The notes under the pieces: model-generated
Databases searched by the model: none
The model's input: only the letters and a program-made list of their open reading frames with translations
Told to the model about the DNA's origin: nothing
Made by a program: the position numbers and the translations under genes
Shown here: positions 15,348 to 24,419 of the stretch, piece by piece
How positions within the stretch are numbered: position 1 is the stretch's first letter
How the letters are laid out: each line of letters starts with the position of its first letter
Assembly (NCBI RefSeq): GCF_020829645.1
Contig: NZ_JAIVFS010000059.1
Span: forward strand, 1-48,317
Reading direction: 5' to 3'
Source: Nostoc mirabile CHAB5784
Lineage (GTDB): Bacteria > Cyanobacteriota > Cyanobacteriia > Cyanobacteriales > Nostocaceae
DNA: 48,317 bases

Positions 15348-16766
15348 TTATCGTAATAAATTATTAATTTTAGCTAATTTTACCCAGTTTGGATATTCAG
15401 TCATCAGTAAATCATAAAGTTCTTGATCCGCTATATTTTCTGGATCTTCTAAACTGAAAAAATCGGCATTATCAACATAGCGATCGCTCATTTCGTCCAG
15501 TCGTTCTAGGAAGGTAAAATCACTTGCCTTTGCTTGACCTAACCAGCCTAAAATACCTTTACCTTTGACATCCTTACCTGACTTGCCAATAGCCATAAAT
15601 TGCCAAAAAATAGGCTCATACGAGGACTCTTTAAGATACTGTTCTGTTTGCGGCTCGTCAGACGTTGCTCCATCTGTAACAAACATGATATAAACTGATT
15701 GATTTAACGGGATATCATTTTTTTTGCTACTTTTTTTAGATATTGGAAAATAAAATTTTCTAATCATATTGATAGCTTTACCATAGTAAGTACCACCTTC
15801 GAGTGGATACTGTTTTAGTAGATTTGGAATAAAGCTTTTAAAATTTTCGATAGTCATTGCACCTACGTTATGGGTTTTAGCTCCGAATAGAAATATATCA
15901 ATAGAGGCGTTGTCATCAAAACGACATCCTAAAGCAAGAATTTTTTCAGCAAACCTCTGGATTTTACCTGAGCTATAGAGCGAACTCATTGAACCAGAGA
16001 TATCAAGGCAAAGCACAACCTTAGCCTTATGATTTGCCAAATTTACTTTTTGAAGTGATATATCTGCTTTTTTAACGAGATTGAAAATATGTGGTGCTTC
16101 ACGCTCAAGCTTTTTATCTAATGCTATATTTCCTTGATTTTTACAGTTTTCTTTCTCACCTTCTACTTTTGTATATTCTTTTTTTTGTTCCTGTTTAGTT
16201 TCTCCAATATATTTATCTACAAAACTTTGTAGCCCGGAACTATAGCCTTCTCCTACTGCTTGAAACCTCCATTCATTATCCTTTTTATACAAGCGTCCAA
16301 ATTCCAAAGCTGTCTCTTGAGAAAAAGCCTCTTTTAAGTTGTACCGAGCTAAAGAATTTATATTTTCGTTATTGTAAATCTTGATAAAAGCATTTTTTAT
16401 TTGGCTAAAATTTTGATTTTTTTCTTGACCTTGATGAATAGCGACAACAAAAACTATCTCCTGAATAACTGGATTGACTTTTGCTAAATCAATATAAATT
16501 GTCTCATCATCTCCGTTACCTTCCCCGGTTCTATTATCTCCTGAGTGCCTGAGAGAACCATCAAAAGATTCAAGGTTATTATAGAATACAAAATATTTTT
16601 CATCAGGAACTTTACCATCTGCACCTAACATGAACACAGAAGCATCAATATCATAGCTTTGTTCATTATGACTTGCTTGCCAACCTAAGCCAATGGCTAC
16701 CTTCTTTATATCAGGAACTTCTTTAGAAAGATTAAACCTACCACCTTTGTTTAATTCAATTTCCAT
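15348..16766 (-). CDS. TerD-VWA fusion protein (TerF-like) of a tellurite-resistance cluster
   Basis: This 472-residue protein joins two domains. Residues 1-185 form a TerD domain with calcium-binding signatures 'SYDIDASVFMLG' and 'GDNRTGEGNGDDETI'. A charged linker follows at about 186-225. Residues of about 245-450 form a von Willebrand A domain with a MIDAS site, 'CLDISGSMSS' (Asp255 onward), 'GGTYYGKAI' and 'FVTDGATSDE'. Such TerD-VWA proteins are part of Ter stress-response systems linked to tellurite, colicin and phage resistance, thought to act at the membrane in a calcium-dependent way. It is the last gene of a three-gene run, 101 bp after its neighbour, with a terminator-like hairpin in the gap. 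It may therefore have its own promoter. Confidence 0.88.
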   Translation of the reverse strand: MEIELNKGGRFNLSKEVPDIKKVAIGLGWQASHNEQSYDIDASVFMLGADGKVPDEKYFVFYNNLESFDGSLRHSGDNRTGEGNGDDETIYIDLAKVNPVIQEIVFVVAIHQGQEKNQNFSQIKNAFIKIYNNENINSLARYNLKEAFSQETALEFGRLYKKDNEWRFQAVGEGYSSGLQSFVDKYIGETKQEQKKEYTKVEGEKENCKNQGNIALDKKLEREAPHIFNLVKKADISLQKVNLANHKAKVVLCLDISGSMSSLYSSGKIQRFAEKILALGCRFDDNASIDIFLFGAKTHNVGAMTIENFKSFIPNLLKQYPLEGGTYYGKAINMIRKFYFPISKKSSKKNDIPLNQSVYIMFVTDGATSDEPQTEQYLKESSYEPIFWQFMAIGKSGKDVKGKGILGWLGQAKASDFTFLERLDEMSDRYVDNADFFSLEDPENIADQELYDLLMTEYPNWVKLAKINNLLR

Positions 16767-16812
16767 TTTAGATACATCCTATAGATTAAAATTATGTTAA
16801 TTATTTTACGTA

Positions 16813-16848
16813 AAAAAGGGAGTACCACCAATGAATACTCCCTTTTTC
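16813..16848 (-). terminator. intrinsic terminator between the second TerD gene and the TerD-VWA gene
   Basis: Read on the minus strand, AAAAAGGGAGTA pairs with TACTCCCTTTTTT across a short loop and ends in a T run. This is a good Rho-independent terminator just after the 190-residue TerD gene. It would reduce read-through into the TerD-VWA gene. Confidence 0.7.
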
Positions 16849-16867
16849 TTAACTAATGAGATAACTG

Positions 16868-17440
16868 TTAAGCGGCGTATCGGTCTACAAAATTTTGCAG
16901 CCCTGATTTATAACCAGCACCGACAGCTTGGAATCTCCATTCTCCATCTTTTCGATAAAGCTTACCAAATTCAATTGCAGTTTCGGCAGAAGCATCTTCA
17001 TCTAATTCATACTTAGCAATTTGTTTTTCTGTGGCGTTGTCATAAATTCTGATAAACGAATTTCTGACTTGTCCAAAGTTTTGCTTTCTTTGCTCCGCTT
17101 CATGTATGGTGACGACAAAAACTATTTCTTGAACTGAAGCATCAACTTTGCTCAAATCAACTTTAATAGTCTCATCATCTCCTATGCCCTCTCCTGTTCT
17201 GCTATCTCCTTCATGTTTTACAGAACCATCCGGTGATTGTGAGTTGTTATAGAATACAAAGTATTTTTCGTTAGGTATTTTTCCGTTAGCACCTAACATA
17301 AATATAGAAGCATCAAGGTCAAAAACTGAACCTGTATCTGTAACATTGACATCCCATCCTAAACCAATTCCGGCATTTTTCAAGCTTGGTGCTTCTTTTG
17401 AAAGATTGATTCTTTCGCCTTTGCTGAGGTTAATTGACAT
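16868..17440 (-). CDS. TerD-family protein
   Basis: The 190-residue product consists of a single TerD domain. Calcium-site hallmarks are 'VFDLDASIFMLGANGK' (about 39-54) and 'GDSRTGEGIGDDETI' (about 77-91). The C-terminal 'EWRFQAVGAGYKSGLQ' is also typical. It is very similar over its length to the TerD half of the downstream fusion, which suggests duplication within the cluster. TerD proteins bind calcium through this acidic beta-sandwich site and belong to Ter systems with TerB, TerC and VWA partners. A gap of about 70 bp separates it from the upstream TerD-family gene, so the two are probably one transcript. Confidence 0.9.
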   Translation of the reverse strand: MSINLSKGERINLSKEAPSLKNAGIGLGWDVNVTDTGSVFDLDASIFMLGANGKIPNEKYFVFYNNSQSPDGSVKHEGDSRTGEGIGDDETIKVDLSKVDASVQEIVFVVTIHEAEQRKQNFGQVRNSFIRIYDNATEKQIAKYELDEDASAETAIEFGKLYRKDGEWRFQAVGAGYKSGLQNFVDRYAA

Positions 17441-17510
17441 AATGACTACCTATTTTTTCAAAATGAATTTTATTCAGAGTTTTTATTGAGTTGAGTAACT
17501 CAATAAGTAG

Positions 17511-18113
17511 TTAAGCATAGACTTTCATAAGTCCCTCTAAACCATTAACCTTAATGCCGTTACCAATAGCTGCCATTTTCCACTCATTATTGTGATTGTA
17601 AATTTCAGCCATGACCATCCCGGTCATTCCTTTGTATTCAGACCCAGATAAATGATACTTGGCAATTTCTTGATTGTTAGACGTATTGACCAGTCGTACA
17701 AAGGCATTTTTTACCTGTGTAAATTCTTGTTTACAAGCAATGCAGTCGTAAATGTTAACCGTAAAAACTAATTTGACAATCTCTTTTGGGAGTCTAGTTA
17801 AATCTACAATAATCTGCTCGTCATCACCTGCTCCTGCACCCGTGAGATTATCACCCAAATGGGTAATAGCTCCTGATTTGTGGGATAAATTTCTAAAGGA
17901 AATAACGTTATTTATATCTGTTATTTTGTCCTTTTGATCTAAACAGATTACAGAAGCATCCAAGTCACAATCTTGAGTATTATTAAAAGCCCCAAAAAAA
18001 CCGCCACCAGAACGTTTTGCTACATCCCACCCTAGTCCGCACATCAGCTTTGTTAGCCCAGGAGCTTCTTTAGAAAGTGAGATACGTTGCCCTTTTTGTA
18101 GGTTGATTCCCAT
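17511..18113 (-). CDS. TerD-family protein (more diverged member)
   Basis: The 200-residue product is also a full TerD domain but belongs to a different subgroup. It begins 'MGINLQKGQRISLSKEAPGL', carries a Gly/Phe loop 'KRSGGGFFGAFNN' not found in its two neighbours, and has calcium-site segments 'DCDLDASVICLD' and 'GDNLTGAGAGDDEQI'. This pattern is close to TerE/TerZ/TerX-type proteins. It is the first gene of the cluster on the minus strand, so the promoter should lie in 18114-18716. The three different TerD-type domains may form mixed assemblies; that is inference. Confidence 0.88.
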   Translation of the reverse strand: MGINLQKGQRISLSKEAPGLTKLMCGLGWDVAKRSGGGFFGAFNNTQDCDLDASVICLDQKDKITDINNVISFRNLSHKSGAITHLGDNLTGAGAGDDEQIIVDLTRLPKEIVKLVFTVNIYDCIACKQEFTQVKNAFVRLVNTSNNQEIAKYHLSGSEYKGMTGMVMAEIYNHNNEWKMAAIGNGIKVNGLEGLMKVYA

Positions 18114-18716
18114 GTGATTATCTTGAATATATTCAGATTGCTAATGTTTTGAGCTATTTGATTGGATAGCTGTTTGTATCAGCATTCATTCTTTTGAACT
18201 TTGTTAATTTTCACTACTTTTGGTGCGTTCAGGTTGGTATGAAGAATCATGATGCATTAAAGCAACTAATACCCAATGAAGCTAGCAATTTTTATTGTGT
18301 AATCCTGGTTTTTGTCAGAGTTAACTAATGAGTTTATCTATTTCAAGTTCAGTAATAACATGCCACATAAGTAGCTAGGCACATCATATTTGTTATGCGC
18401 TCTATCGTAGTCACCTTTAAAAAGCAGTGTAATCAGTAAAAATACGTAATCTCAAAAACTCTGACATTCATGCCACATATTTTTTTGTTGGTAGTACTGA
18501 TATAATTGTCGTTATAAAGCAGACTGCAACTGCGCTAAACTATTAAACATTATTGTCTTTGTGTTAATGCTTAAGTGATAGCTCCGAGTCTAGAGCTTTG
18601 TTGTCAATAAGTTACGGCAGAACCAATGTTCTGATCATCCTATAGTGCGATCGCTTCAATTACTTACCAGAGTAGGCGAATGTAGAGACGCAAAATTTTG
18701 CATCTCTAAACATTTG
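18114..18716. promoter_or_regulatory. upstream region of the ter cluster, no gene seen
   Basis: AT-rich DNA with no supported gene. It should hold the ter promoter at its left end and the 3' region of the DD-carboxypeptidase gene at its right end. A repeat-type hairpin lies at 18684-18707. I could not identify a specific operator. Confidence 0.4.
18684..18707 (-). terminator. hairpin downstream of the DD-carboxypeptidase gene
   Basis: AGAGACGCAAAA and TTTTGCATCTCT pair with one mismatch. It belongs to the TGTAGAGACG palindromic repeats common in cyanobacteria and sits just past the stop at 18717, so it may serve as a terminator. Confidence 0.4.
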
Positions 18717-20186
18717 TTAACAATGCTGCAACTGCGTTAACAACACAACAATTTCATCAATTGCCTGCCGCACAACTGTTGCAGGTTGTTCTGATTGATT
18801 CACGATAATACTAAAAACCAACGGCTCATAATTAGGCGCATTCATATATCCAGATAGAGAAATTGCACCCGTTAATGTACCTGTTTTTGCTTGCACAATG
18901 CCCTCAGCAGGCGTATCTTGAAAGCGTCCCTTCAAGGTTCCACTTCTACCCGCCACGGGTAAAGATGCGCGATATATATATGCTGTTGGTGTTCTTGCTA
19001 TCCCTCGCAAAGTTTGTACCAAAGCTTCTGGTGTCACTAAGTTACGACGTGATAAACCCGAACCATCCACTAAAATATAATTTGCTGGATCAACTCCCAA
19101 TTGAGTTAAACTTGCTTTGACAACTTCCAAACCTACATCAGCGCTAGTCTGATTCACTCTGGGTTTTTTCATAGCTAATGCTCTCAACAGAGCTTCAGCA
19201 TAAAGATTATTACTATTTAGATTTGTCTCTGCTAATAATTCAGATAAAGGTGGCGACTCTACAAATGCTATTTCCTCTTGATTGACACCACCATTTGCTA
19301 CTAATATTTGTCCCAAGGAAATTTTTTCTGTTGCCAAAGCAGTACGGAAGCGCCGTAAGAAGTAATAATTAGGGTCAACTACAGGCAAATCTATTAAAGA
19401 CGGTTCAGAATTTGTTGTCAGTTGTCCTTGAATTCGTAATACTGTTCCTGATAATTCGCGGGTAACATTGACGTAGCTCGGTTGATTTTGGGCAACGGTT
19501 ACTGACTGATTAATTGTTCGCCACTGTCTCGCTTCGCCAGCATCAGTCCACACCACTTGTAAAGATTTACCTACAGCTTGCGGTACAAGTTTTAAGCTAA
19601 AAATATTTTGATTTAGAATAAAGCTGCTGACTGGTGCGCCATAGTCTGACTGCACATCTTCCCATTGCCAGGTGGGGTTAACAATATCACCTTGAATATA
19701 ACTATCATCAGCTATCAATCGCTGAATTTGGGTAATACCTTTCTGTTTTAACTGCTGTGCTAATGTTTGCAGTTGAGTATCACTGAAGCTGGGATCTCCC
19801 CTACCGACAACACGTAAAACACCATTGCCATTCTGATAAATAGAGGTGCGAATCCGAAAATTAGCACCCAATTGCTGCAATGCAGCTGCTGTTGTCAGCA
19901 ACTTGAGGTTAGACGCGGGAGTAAAATATTTCTGAGCATCCCGACTGTAAAGAGTTGGCCCGGTTGAAAGGGGTTGCACTAAAATTCCCCAGCGCACCCG
20001 ACTAAACAAGGGACGATTGATTACAGCATCTATAGCTGTTCCCAGTTGGGTAGAGCAAATTGATTTTGTGGTAGTTGTTGGTGCAACTGGGGTTTGTGCT
20101 TTCGCAATAGAACTAAATCCTATCTGGCTAGTCAAAAATATTAATAAAACACCCAGTGGATGATTGAAAGTCTTAAGTCTCACCAA
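18717..20186 (-). CDS. dacB: D-alanyl-D-alanine carboxypeptidase/endopeptidase (PBP4, peptidase S13)
   Basis: This 489-residue periplasmic enzyme trims or cleaves peptidoglycan cross-links. A signal peptide is clear ('GVLLIFLTSQIGFSSIAKA', cut near residue 31). The three active-site motifs of S13 enzymes are present: SxxK in 'PASNLKLLTTAAAL' with the catalytic Ser, SxN in 'LNSNNLYAEALLRA', and KTG in 'VQAKTGTLTGAISLSG'. Length and order match the PBP4 group, with its large insert between the first two motifs. The gene stands alone on the minus strand; the gene beyond its start is divergent. No sign of damage. Confidence 0.92.
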   Translation of the reverse strand: MVRLKTFNHPLGVLLIFLTSQIGFSSIAKAQTPVAPTTTTKSICSTQLGTAIDAVINRPLFSRVRWGILVQPLSTGPTLYSRDAQKYFTPASNLKLLTTAAALQQLGANFRIRTSIYQNGNGVLRVVGRGDPSFSDTQLQTLAQQLKQKGITQIQRLIADDSYIQGDIVNPTWQWEDVQSDYGAPVSSFILNQNIFSLKLVPQAVGKSLQVVWTDAGEARQWRTINQSVTVAQNQPSYVNVTRELSGTVLRIQGQLTTNSEPSLIDLPVVDPNYYFLRRFRTALATEKISLGQILVANGGVNQEEIAFVESPPLSELLAETNLNSNNLYAEALLRALAMKKPRVNQTSADVGLEVVKASLTQLGVDPANYILVDGSGLSRRNLVTPEALVQTLRGIARTPTAYIYRASLPVAGRSGTLKGRFQDTPAEGIVQAKTGTLTGAISLSGYMNAPNYEPLVFSIIVNQSEQPATVVRQAIDEIVVLLTQLQHC

Positions 20187-20351
20187 TTCTCCTTATCCCA
20201 AAGATAGATATTTTTACCTTGTCAACAACTTCTTTCCGGAGAGAGAAGAATTGGCTCAGTAAAGTTACTTAATTAGTATAGGGAAGATGTTCACATGTTT
20301 CATATATGGGCGATGTCTACGACGGGCTGCGCCTACGCACAAACATAATTT

Positions 20352-21017
20352 ATGGGACTACAAAATAGAAACGTAAGTCAGCCTGAATATACACAAATAC
20401 GGAATCGAGGCAATGGTGTGAGTACATTTTTATCTGGTGTAGCTGTATTACTCTCTACTTTGGCTTTAGGATGTAGCGGCTATGTAGCTTACGAAGTTTT
20501 CACGCTACGGCAGACACTAAATGCCAATAATACAGTCACTAACACCATTCCTACTCAAGTGCCAAGTCTTACAGCTACAACTTCTCCACAAGCAACGGCT
20601 TCATCATCGCCAGCCACTGCTACAACCTCAGCAATTAGCCCTGGTCAATTTGTGCAGCCTGCTTTCGGTAAAAAGGCAGAAGTTGAGTTACTTTCAGCAA
20701 AGCGAATTAAAGATCCAGAAACTGGAAACCGTGATGTGGTAAATCTGCAAATGCGTATTCGTCGCCTTGCCACAGACGGAGTTGTTGGTGGTGATATTAT
20801 ATCGGTTGCTAGTACAACAGCCCGCAATCCAGAGACTAGCGTAACCTACAAAGGAGTTGCTCTCAATCGCTCAACAGGAAGCGTTTCTTTGTTTCAAGTA
20901 CGTCCACAAGCCTCCGCAGATGCTTATATCTGGCTAAGAGTTCCCGATGGTGTTAATAACTTGGACATTTTTGTGCCAGATACAGCCGCATTTAAAAATG
21001 TACCAATTTCTAATTAG
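20352..21017 (+). CDS. membrane-anchored protein of unknown function
   Basis: This 221-residue product has one transmembrane segment at about 25-50 ('VSTFLSGVAVLLSTLALGCS'), preceded by a short cytoplasmic tail. A T/S/A/P-rich linker follows (about 58-98) and then a globular domain (about 100-221) of beta-type character with 'QFVQPAFGKKAEVELLSAKR'. No enzymatic motif is visible. The layout suggests a periplasmic or lumenal beta domain on a flexible stalk. It is divergent from the DD-carboxypeptidase gene with about 165 bp between starts, and a palindromic repeat (GATGTCTACGACGGGCTGCG) lies in that gap. A cell-envelope role is only suggested by location. Confidence 0.6.
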   Translation: MGLQNRNVSQPEYTQIRNRGNGVSTFLSGVAVLLSTLALGCSGYVAYEVFTLRQTLNANNTVTNTIPTQVPSLTATTSPQATASSSPATATTSAISPGQFVQPAFGKKAEVELLSAKRIKDPETGNRDVVNLQMRIRRLATDGVVGGDIISVASTTARNPETSVTYKGVALNRSTGSVSLFQVRPQASADAYIWLRVPDGVNNLDIFVPDTAAFKNVPISN

Positions 21018-21174
21018 TGGTCTATGGAATTAATTTTGATAACGTGCAAAATTCCCAACTTCTTTATGAAGTCAGGAATCTGAACAACTCAACTTAAACA
21101 AAATTATTTCTTACTCTAAATTAGCAACCCCAAATTAACGATGCTACATGGTTGAGGCTGTAATTGAAAAAGGA

Positions 21175-21651
21175 TTACTCCTCTTCCTCTTCCTCTTCGT
21201 CTTCGTCTTCTTCCTCTCCGAATACTCCATCAATAAGTTCTTGTGCGCGTTCGTCTGAAATTTTTAAGGCTTCTTGAAGCTCAGAAATATAATCTTGTTC
21301 GTGTTCGGGTACTTCTTCGTCAATCCCTACCACTAAGATAGCTGTGATGTATGCAGCTTCGCGATAATTTCTGTTGGGTAAGGATTCGATGGACTGGGCG
21401 ATTAAATCTTCTGGTTCTTCTTCTTCAATCAAGCTGACGACTTTTTCGGTCAATTCTTCAAAGTCTTCTTCAGAGTAATCTTCAAATAAGCCAACCCGAC
21501 CGAGAAATTCACTTAAAGCATATTCTTCTGTTGAAGAAATACCTTCACCGTCAGCCGCAGCTGAAAACAGTCCAAGGATGGCGATCGCAACTTCTGGTTC
21601 TAGAGCAACTGAACTAACACTACGGCCTTTGGGCAACTTGCGTTTAGACAT
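21175..21651 (-). CDS. TerB-like protein with strongly acidic tail
   Basis: The 158-residue product is mostly helical and acidic. The segment 'VAIAILGLFSAAADGEGISS' (about 21-40) matches the TerB-type helical fold in which a DG-x-I/S loop follows the first helix, and a second similar segment is 'AAYITAILVVGIDEEVPEHE' (about 98-117). This internal symmetry is typical of TerB. The last 14 residues are nearly all Glu and Asp. TerB-like proteins bind metal or act as adaptors in Ter systems. The gene lies about 3 kb from the three TerD-domain genes, on the same strand but separated by two others, so the functional link is inferred. It is a conserved cyanobacterial type, so a housekeeping role is also possible. 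Confidence 0.65.
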   Translation of the reverse strand: MSKRKLPKGRSVSSVALEPEVAIAILGLFSAAADGEGISSTEEYALSEFLGRVGLFEDYSEEDFEELTEKVVSLIEEEEPEDLIAQSIESLPNRNYREAAYITAILVVGIDEEVPEHEQDYISELQEALKISDERAQELIDGVFGEEEDEDEEEEEEE

Positions 21652-22122
21652 AATTATCCTTTAAAAGTTACGTGATATTTCAGGAAGTCATACCTTGCGG
21701 TTTATAGTGCTTCCTCAATTTATGATTCCCAAAAGAATCCAGAAATATACATTGGGATGAATCTTTTTTTCATAAAAAATACGCAGAGAATATATTACTC
21801 TGCGTATAAAAACGGTTAAATTCCCTTAAGGGATGAAGGTTTTTAGTACTTGTGTACGCTGCGTAGCCTAAAAGGATACGGTGTACACACAAGTCTGAAA
21901 TAGCTGATTAACCAGGGTTTTACCCCACCCTAACCCTCCCCGATGTATTGGGGAGGGAACTAGATTTCTTTTTTCCCCCCAATATATCGGGGGGATTAAG
22001 GGGGGTAATTCGACTTGTGTGTACACCACCGTAGTTTAAAGTGAGAGGTAGGTAAGGCTGTATTAGAATCAACTGCAAACTTCTATAATCCCGTCTTTAC
22101 AAGAGTTCTATGATTTCTCTAC
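21652..22122. repeat. intergenic repeat block A (GTGTACACACAAGTC inverted ends)
   Basis: No gene seen. A hairpin at 21779-21807 (ATACGCAGAG / CTCTGCGTAT) is followed by a composite repeat at about 21872-22029. That repeat has inverted ends GGTGTACACACAAGTC and GACTTGTGTGTACACC and CCCCACCCTAACCCTCCCC-type inner arms. A related copy in the same orientation lies at about 28178-28334, on the far side of the CHAT island. Confidence 0.7.
21779..21807. terminator. hairpin with ATACGCAGAG stem
   Basis: A 10-bp stem with a 9-base loop between two minus-strand genes. It could end transcription from the 468-residue gene, whose stop is about 315 bp away, or act in the leader of the TerB-like gene. Runs of A on the left give a T tract on minus-strand RNA. 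Confidence 0.45.
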
Positions 22123-23529
22123 TTATTTTTTATCTCCAGGATGATATTGGCGCTTAGTTATCAGCCAACCTATGCCAATAAAAAAGAATGTAGCTAAAAC
22201 ACTCAACAATAAAGATGCGTAAAAGGGATGGGGTGGGTTGTTGGGAGATATTACGGTTAGGGGTTGGTTAATTTTGTCGATGTGTTGGACGATTATACCA
22301 GAGGCGATCGCACCACCGCCAAAGCCTATACCTAGTACTTGGATTGTGTTTTCTAAGGAGCGATCGCGCTCAGTTTGTTCTGTCTCTACTATACCTCGGA
22401 TAGTATCAACGAATTGCCCAAACAATTCTTGACCTGGAGTCAGATAGTTAATATCTGTTTGTATTTGTTCTTGCCATTTTTTACAGTCTTTATTAATAAA
22501 ATTTTGCCAAGATTGGGGGATATTCCCGCTATCAATAGTTTGAATCTTCTCTAAACAAATTCTGTAATTAGTAATATTAGTAGTAATTGCTGTGTGGTGT
22601 GTTTGTAAATCTTGCAAGCATCTGGTGTAATCAAAGTTTTGTTTAGGAATTTTTCCCATTAAGCTTTTTAAGCCAGATAATTGTGTTTGATTTTCAGATA
22701 TCAGCCTGTTAAATTCTTGGATTTTATTTTCTAAATCACTATAAATTCTTCTTGCTTCTCGGTAGCGCTGACGAGCTAGTTGATAAATGTAAAGTATTTT
22801 GTGGTAGCTACAAAGTAAATTTAGCAACCAGTCATAGGCTTTTTCTGCAAGTGTTACTGTTGCAGCTTGACTATTATTAATGACTATTAAAATATGGCAT
22901 TGTTTGGCAGGATTATCTGGTTCATCTGGGTCAAGTGCTTGGTATTCAAATAAAAGACTACCAAACAGTTCTCCTTGTTGCGATCGTACAGGATTTAAAT
23001 TTGTGCCAGCTACTAAGGCTATGGCTAATTTTTCAGCTAGTTTATCACAATCTTCACTTGGATCTACTTCTCCATAAATCCATAATGTTTGTCCTAAAGA
23101 TGCTTGAATATTAGATGGTAGTAGGGAATTTGGTTTAAAATGTTGCAGTTGTAGTATGTCTATGGAAATGTTTGGTAATTCTGGAAACAGAGTTAAATCA
23201 ACTGCGTAGGTATCGTTAAGCAAGAAAGGCTGAAGATTAGCATTAATTTTAAAGCCTTCTGTTGTTGGGAGACCACCTAATTCTAAATATTCTGTATCAG
23301 TTAAACGTTCACCTTTTCTTCCTTGTTCGCGCTTGGGTTCGTATTTACCATTTTGATAACAAATTAATTTTGAGCGTAAATCTTTCAACCCAACAAAACT
23401 CAGCGAACCTTCACCCACTTTCACCAAATTTTCCCACAAGAGATTAGCATCTGCCACAACTTCACTGGGAAGTTCAGTTAGGGTGTGGTGGAGATGAAAA
23501 GCATAGAGGCTGAGGCTGAAATTATTCAC
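22123..23529 (-). CDS. coiled-coil protein with two C-terminal membrane helices (CorA-like topology)
   Basis: I do not recognise a named family. The 468-residue product has an N-terminal globular part (about 1-240), a long coiled-coil region (about 255-400, 'ARQRYREARRIYSDLENKI'), and two hydrophobic segments near the end: about 395-415 ('IQVLGIGFGGGAIASGIIV') and about 440-460 ('FYASLLLSVLATFFFIGIG'). A basic tail follows. This order of globular head, coiled coil and two TMs resembles CorA-type channels, but no GMN motif is present. It lies in the TPR-CHAT island on the same strand, separated from the 124-residue gene by a 197-bp tandem duplication. A membrane effector or anchor controlled by the CHAT protease is a reasonable guess, not established. 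Confidence 0.65.
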   Translation of the reverse strand: MNNFSLSLYAFHLHHTLTELPSEVVADANLLWENLVKVGEGSLSFVGLKDLRSKLICYQNGKYEPKREQGRKGERLTDTEYLELGGLPTTEGFKINANLQPFLLNDTYAVDLTLFPELPNISIDILQLQHFKPNSLLPSNIQASLGQTLWIYGEVDPSEDCDKLAEKLAIALVAGTNLNPVRSQQGELFGSLLFEYQALDPDEPDNPAKQCHILIVINNSQAATVTLAEKAYDWLLNLLCSYHKILYIYQLARQRYREARRIYSDLENKIQEFNRLISENQTQLSGLKSLMGKIPKQNFDYTRCLQDLQTHHTAITTNITNYRICLEKIQTIDSGNIPQSWQNFINKDCKKWQEQIQTDINYLTPGQELFGQFVDTIRGIVETEQTERDRSLENTIQVLGIGFGGGAIASGIIVQHIDKINQPLTVISPNNPPHPFYASLLLSVLATFFFIGIGWLITKRQYHPGDKK

Positions 23530-23562
23530 GATTTTTGATTGGTTTTCGTGTTGTCAGATAAA

Positions 23563-23950
23563 GTTGTAGGTTGGGTTAAGCGAAGCGCAACCCAACAAAT
23601 CCCCGGAAATGTTGGGTTTCGTTCCTCAACTAAAATTTTTTAGTAACGCAGCATATTATAGCGGTTCTCGAATGGAAGCAATACACTTTGACCTCTCTCC
23701 AAACCTCTCTCCTTTTAGGAGAGAGGCTTTGAATCTTACTCCCCAACGCTAGTAGTTACGTTGTAGGTTGGGTTAAGCGAAGCGCAACCCAACAAATCCC
23801 CGGAAATGTTGGGTTTCGTTCCTCAACTAAAATTTTTTAGTAACGCAGCATATTATAGCGGTTCTCGAATGGAAGCAATACACTTTGACCTCTCTCCAAA
23901 CCTCTCTCCTAAAAGGAGAGAGGCTTTGAATCTTACTCCCCAACGCTAGT
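23563..23950. repeat. 197-bp tandem direct repeat with a flipped hairpin loop
   Basis: Two nearly identical copies begin at 23563 and 23760 (GTTGTAGGTTGGGTTAAGCG). Each contains a TGTTGGGTTTCGTTCC palindrome arm and the palindrome CCTCTCTCCT-NNN-AGGAGAGAGG. The central triplet is TTT in the first copy and AAA in the second. No gene is seen in 23530-24041. Confidence 0.85.
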
Positions 23951-24041
23951 AGGGAAGGGGTTGGGGGTTAGGTCTGTATTGCACTCAACCCAGAAGCGCT
24001 ATATATGGCGGTGCGTTGGGCTAAAGCCATAACACATCTAT

Positions 24042-24416
24042 TTAAGATTTACTGGTTTTTTGCTTGTCAGACAAAGGAGAGTTCCTTTTTATAGCATTTT
24101 CTGTAAGTTCTTTTGATGATTCACTAGGTTGATTGACTGGAGTTTGTGATTTACTATTAGCTATTCCTATGTTTTCGTTTCCATCAATAGGAGATGCAGC
24201 ACTGAGCGATTGCAGGTTTTGCTTGTAAGCTTCTAGAATTTGATTACGGGATTCTGGTTGCAACCATTTTTCTAGGATTTCTACAATTTCCTCATCGTCT
24301 TCTGGTAACTGACTCGATAGTTGCTGCAATTCATTCCAGCCTTGAGTCGGAATCAATTTTGATTGAGAGTCAAGCACTTGAATAAAAGCTTTGATGCTAT
24401 TTCTAGAAATTGACAT
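24042..24416 (-). CDS. small protein linked to the CHAT protease, unknown function
   Basis: The 124-residue product has an N-terminal helical half (about 1-75, 'SIKAFIQVLDSQSKLIPTQG', acidic around residue 55) and a C-terminal half rich in S, N, Q, P and K that looks disordered. No known domain is recognised. Its start lies 3 bp after the CHAT stop, so the two are translationally close and almost surely co-transcribed. Small linked proteins beside CHAT or caspase-like proteases can be regulators or substrates, and a flexible tail would suit a cleavage site. That is inference from context only. Confidence 0.6.
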   Translation of the reverse strand: MSISRNSIKAFIQVLDSQSKLIPTQGWNELQQLSSQLPEDDEEIVEILEKWLQPESRNQILEAYKQNLQSLSAASPIDGNENIGIANSKSQTPVNQPSESSKELTENAIKRNSPLSDKQKTSKS

Positions 24417-24419
24417 TTT

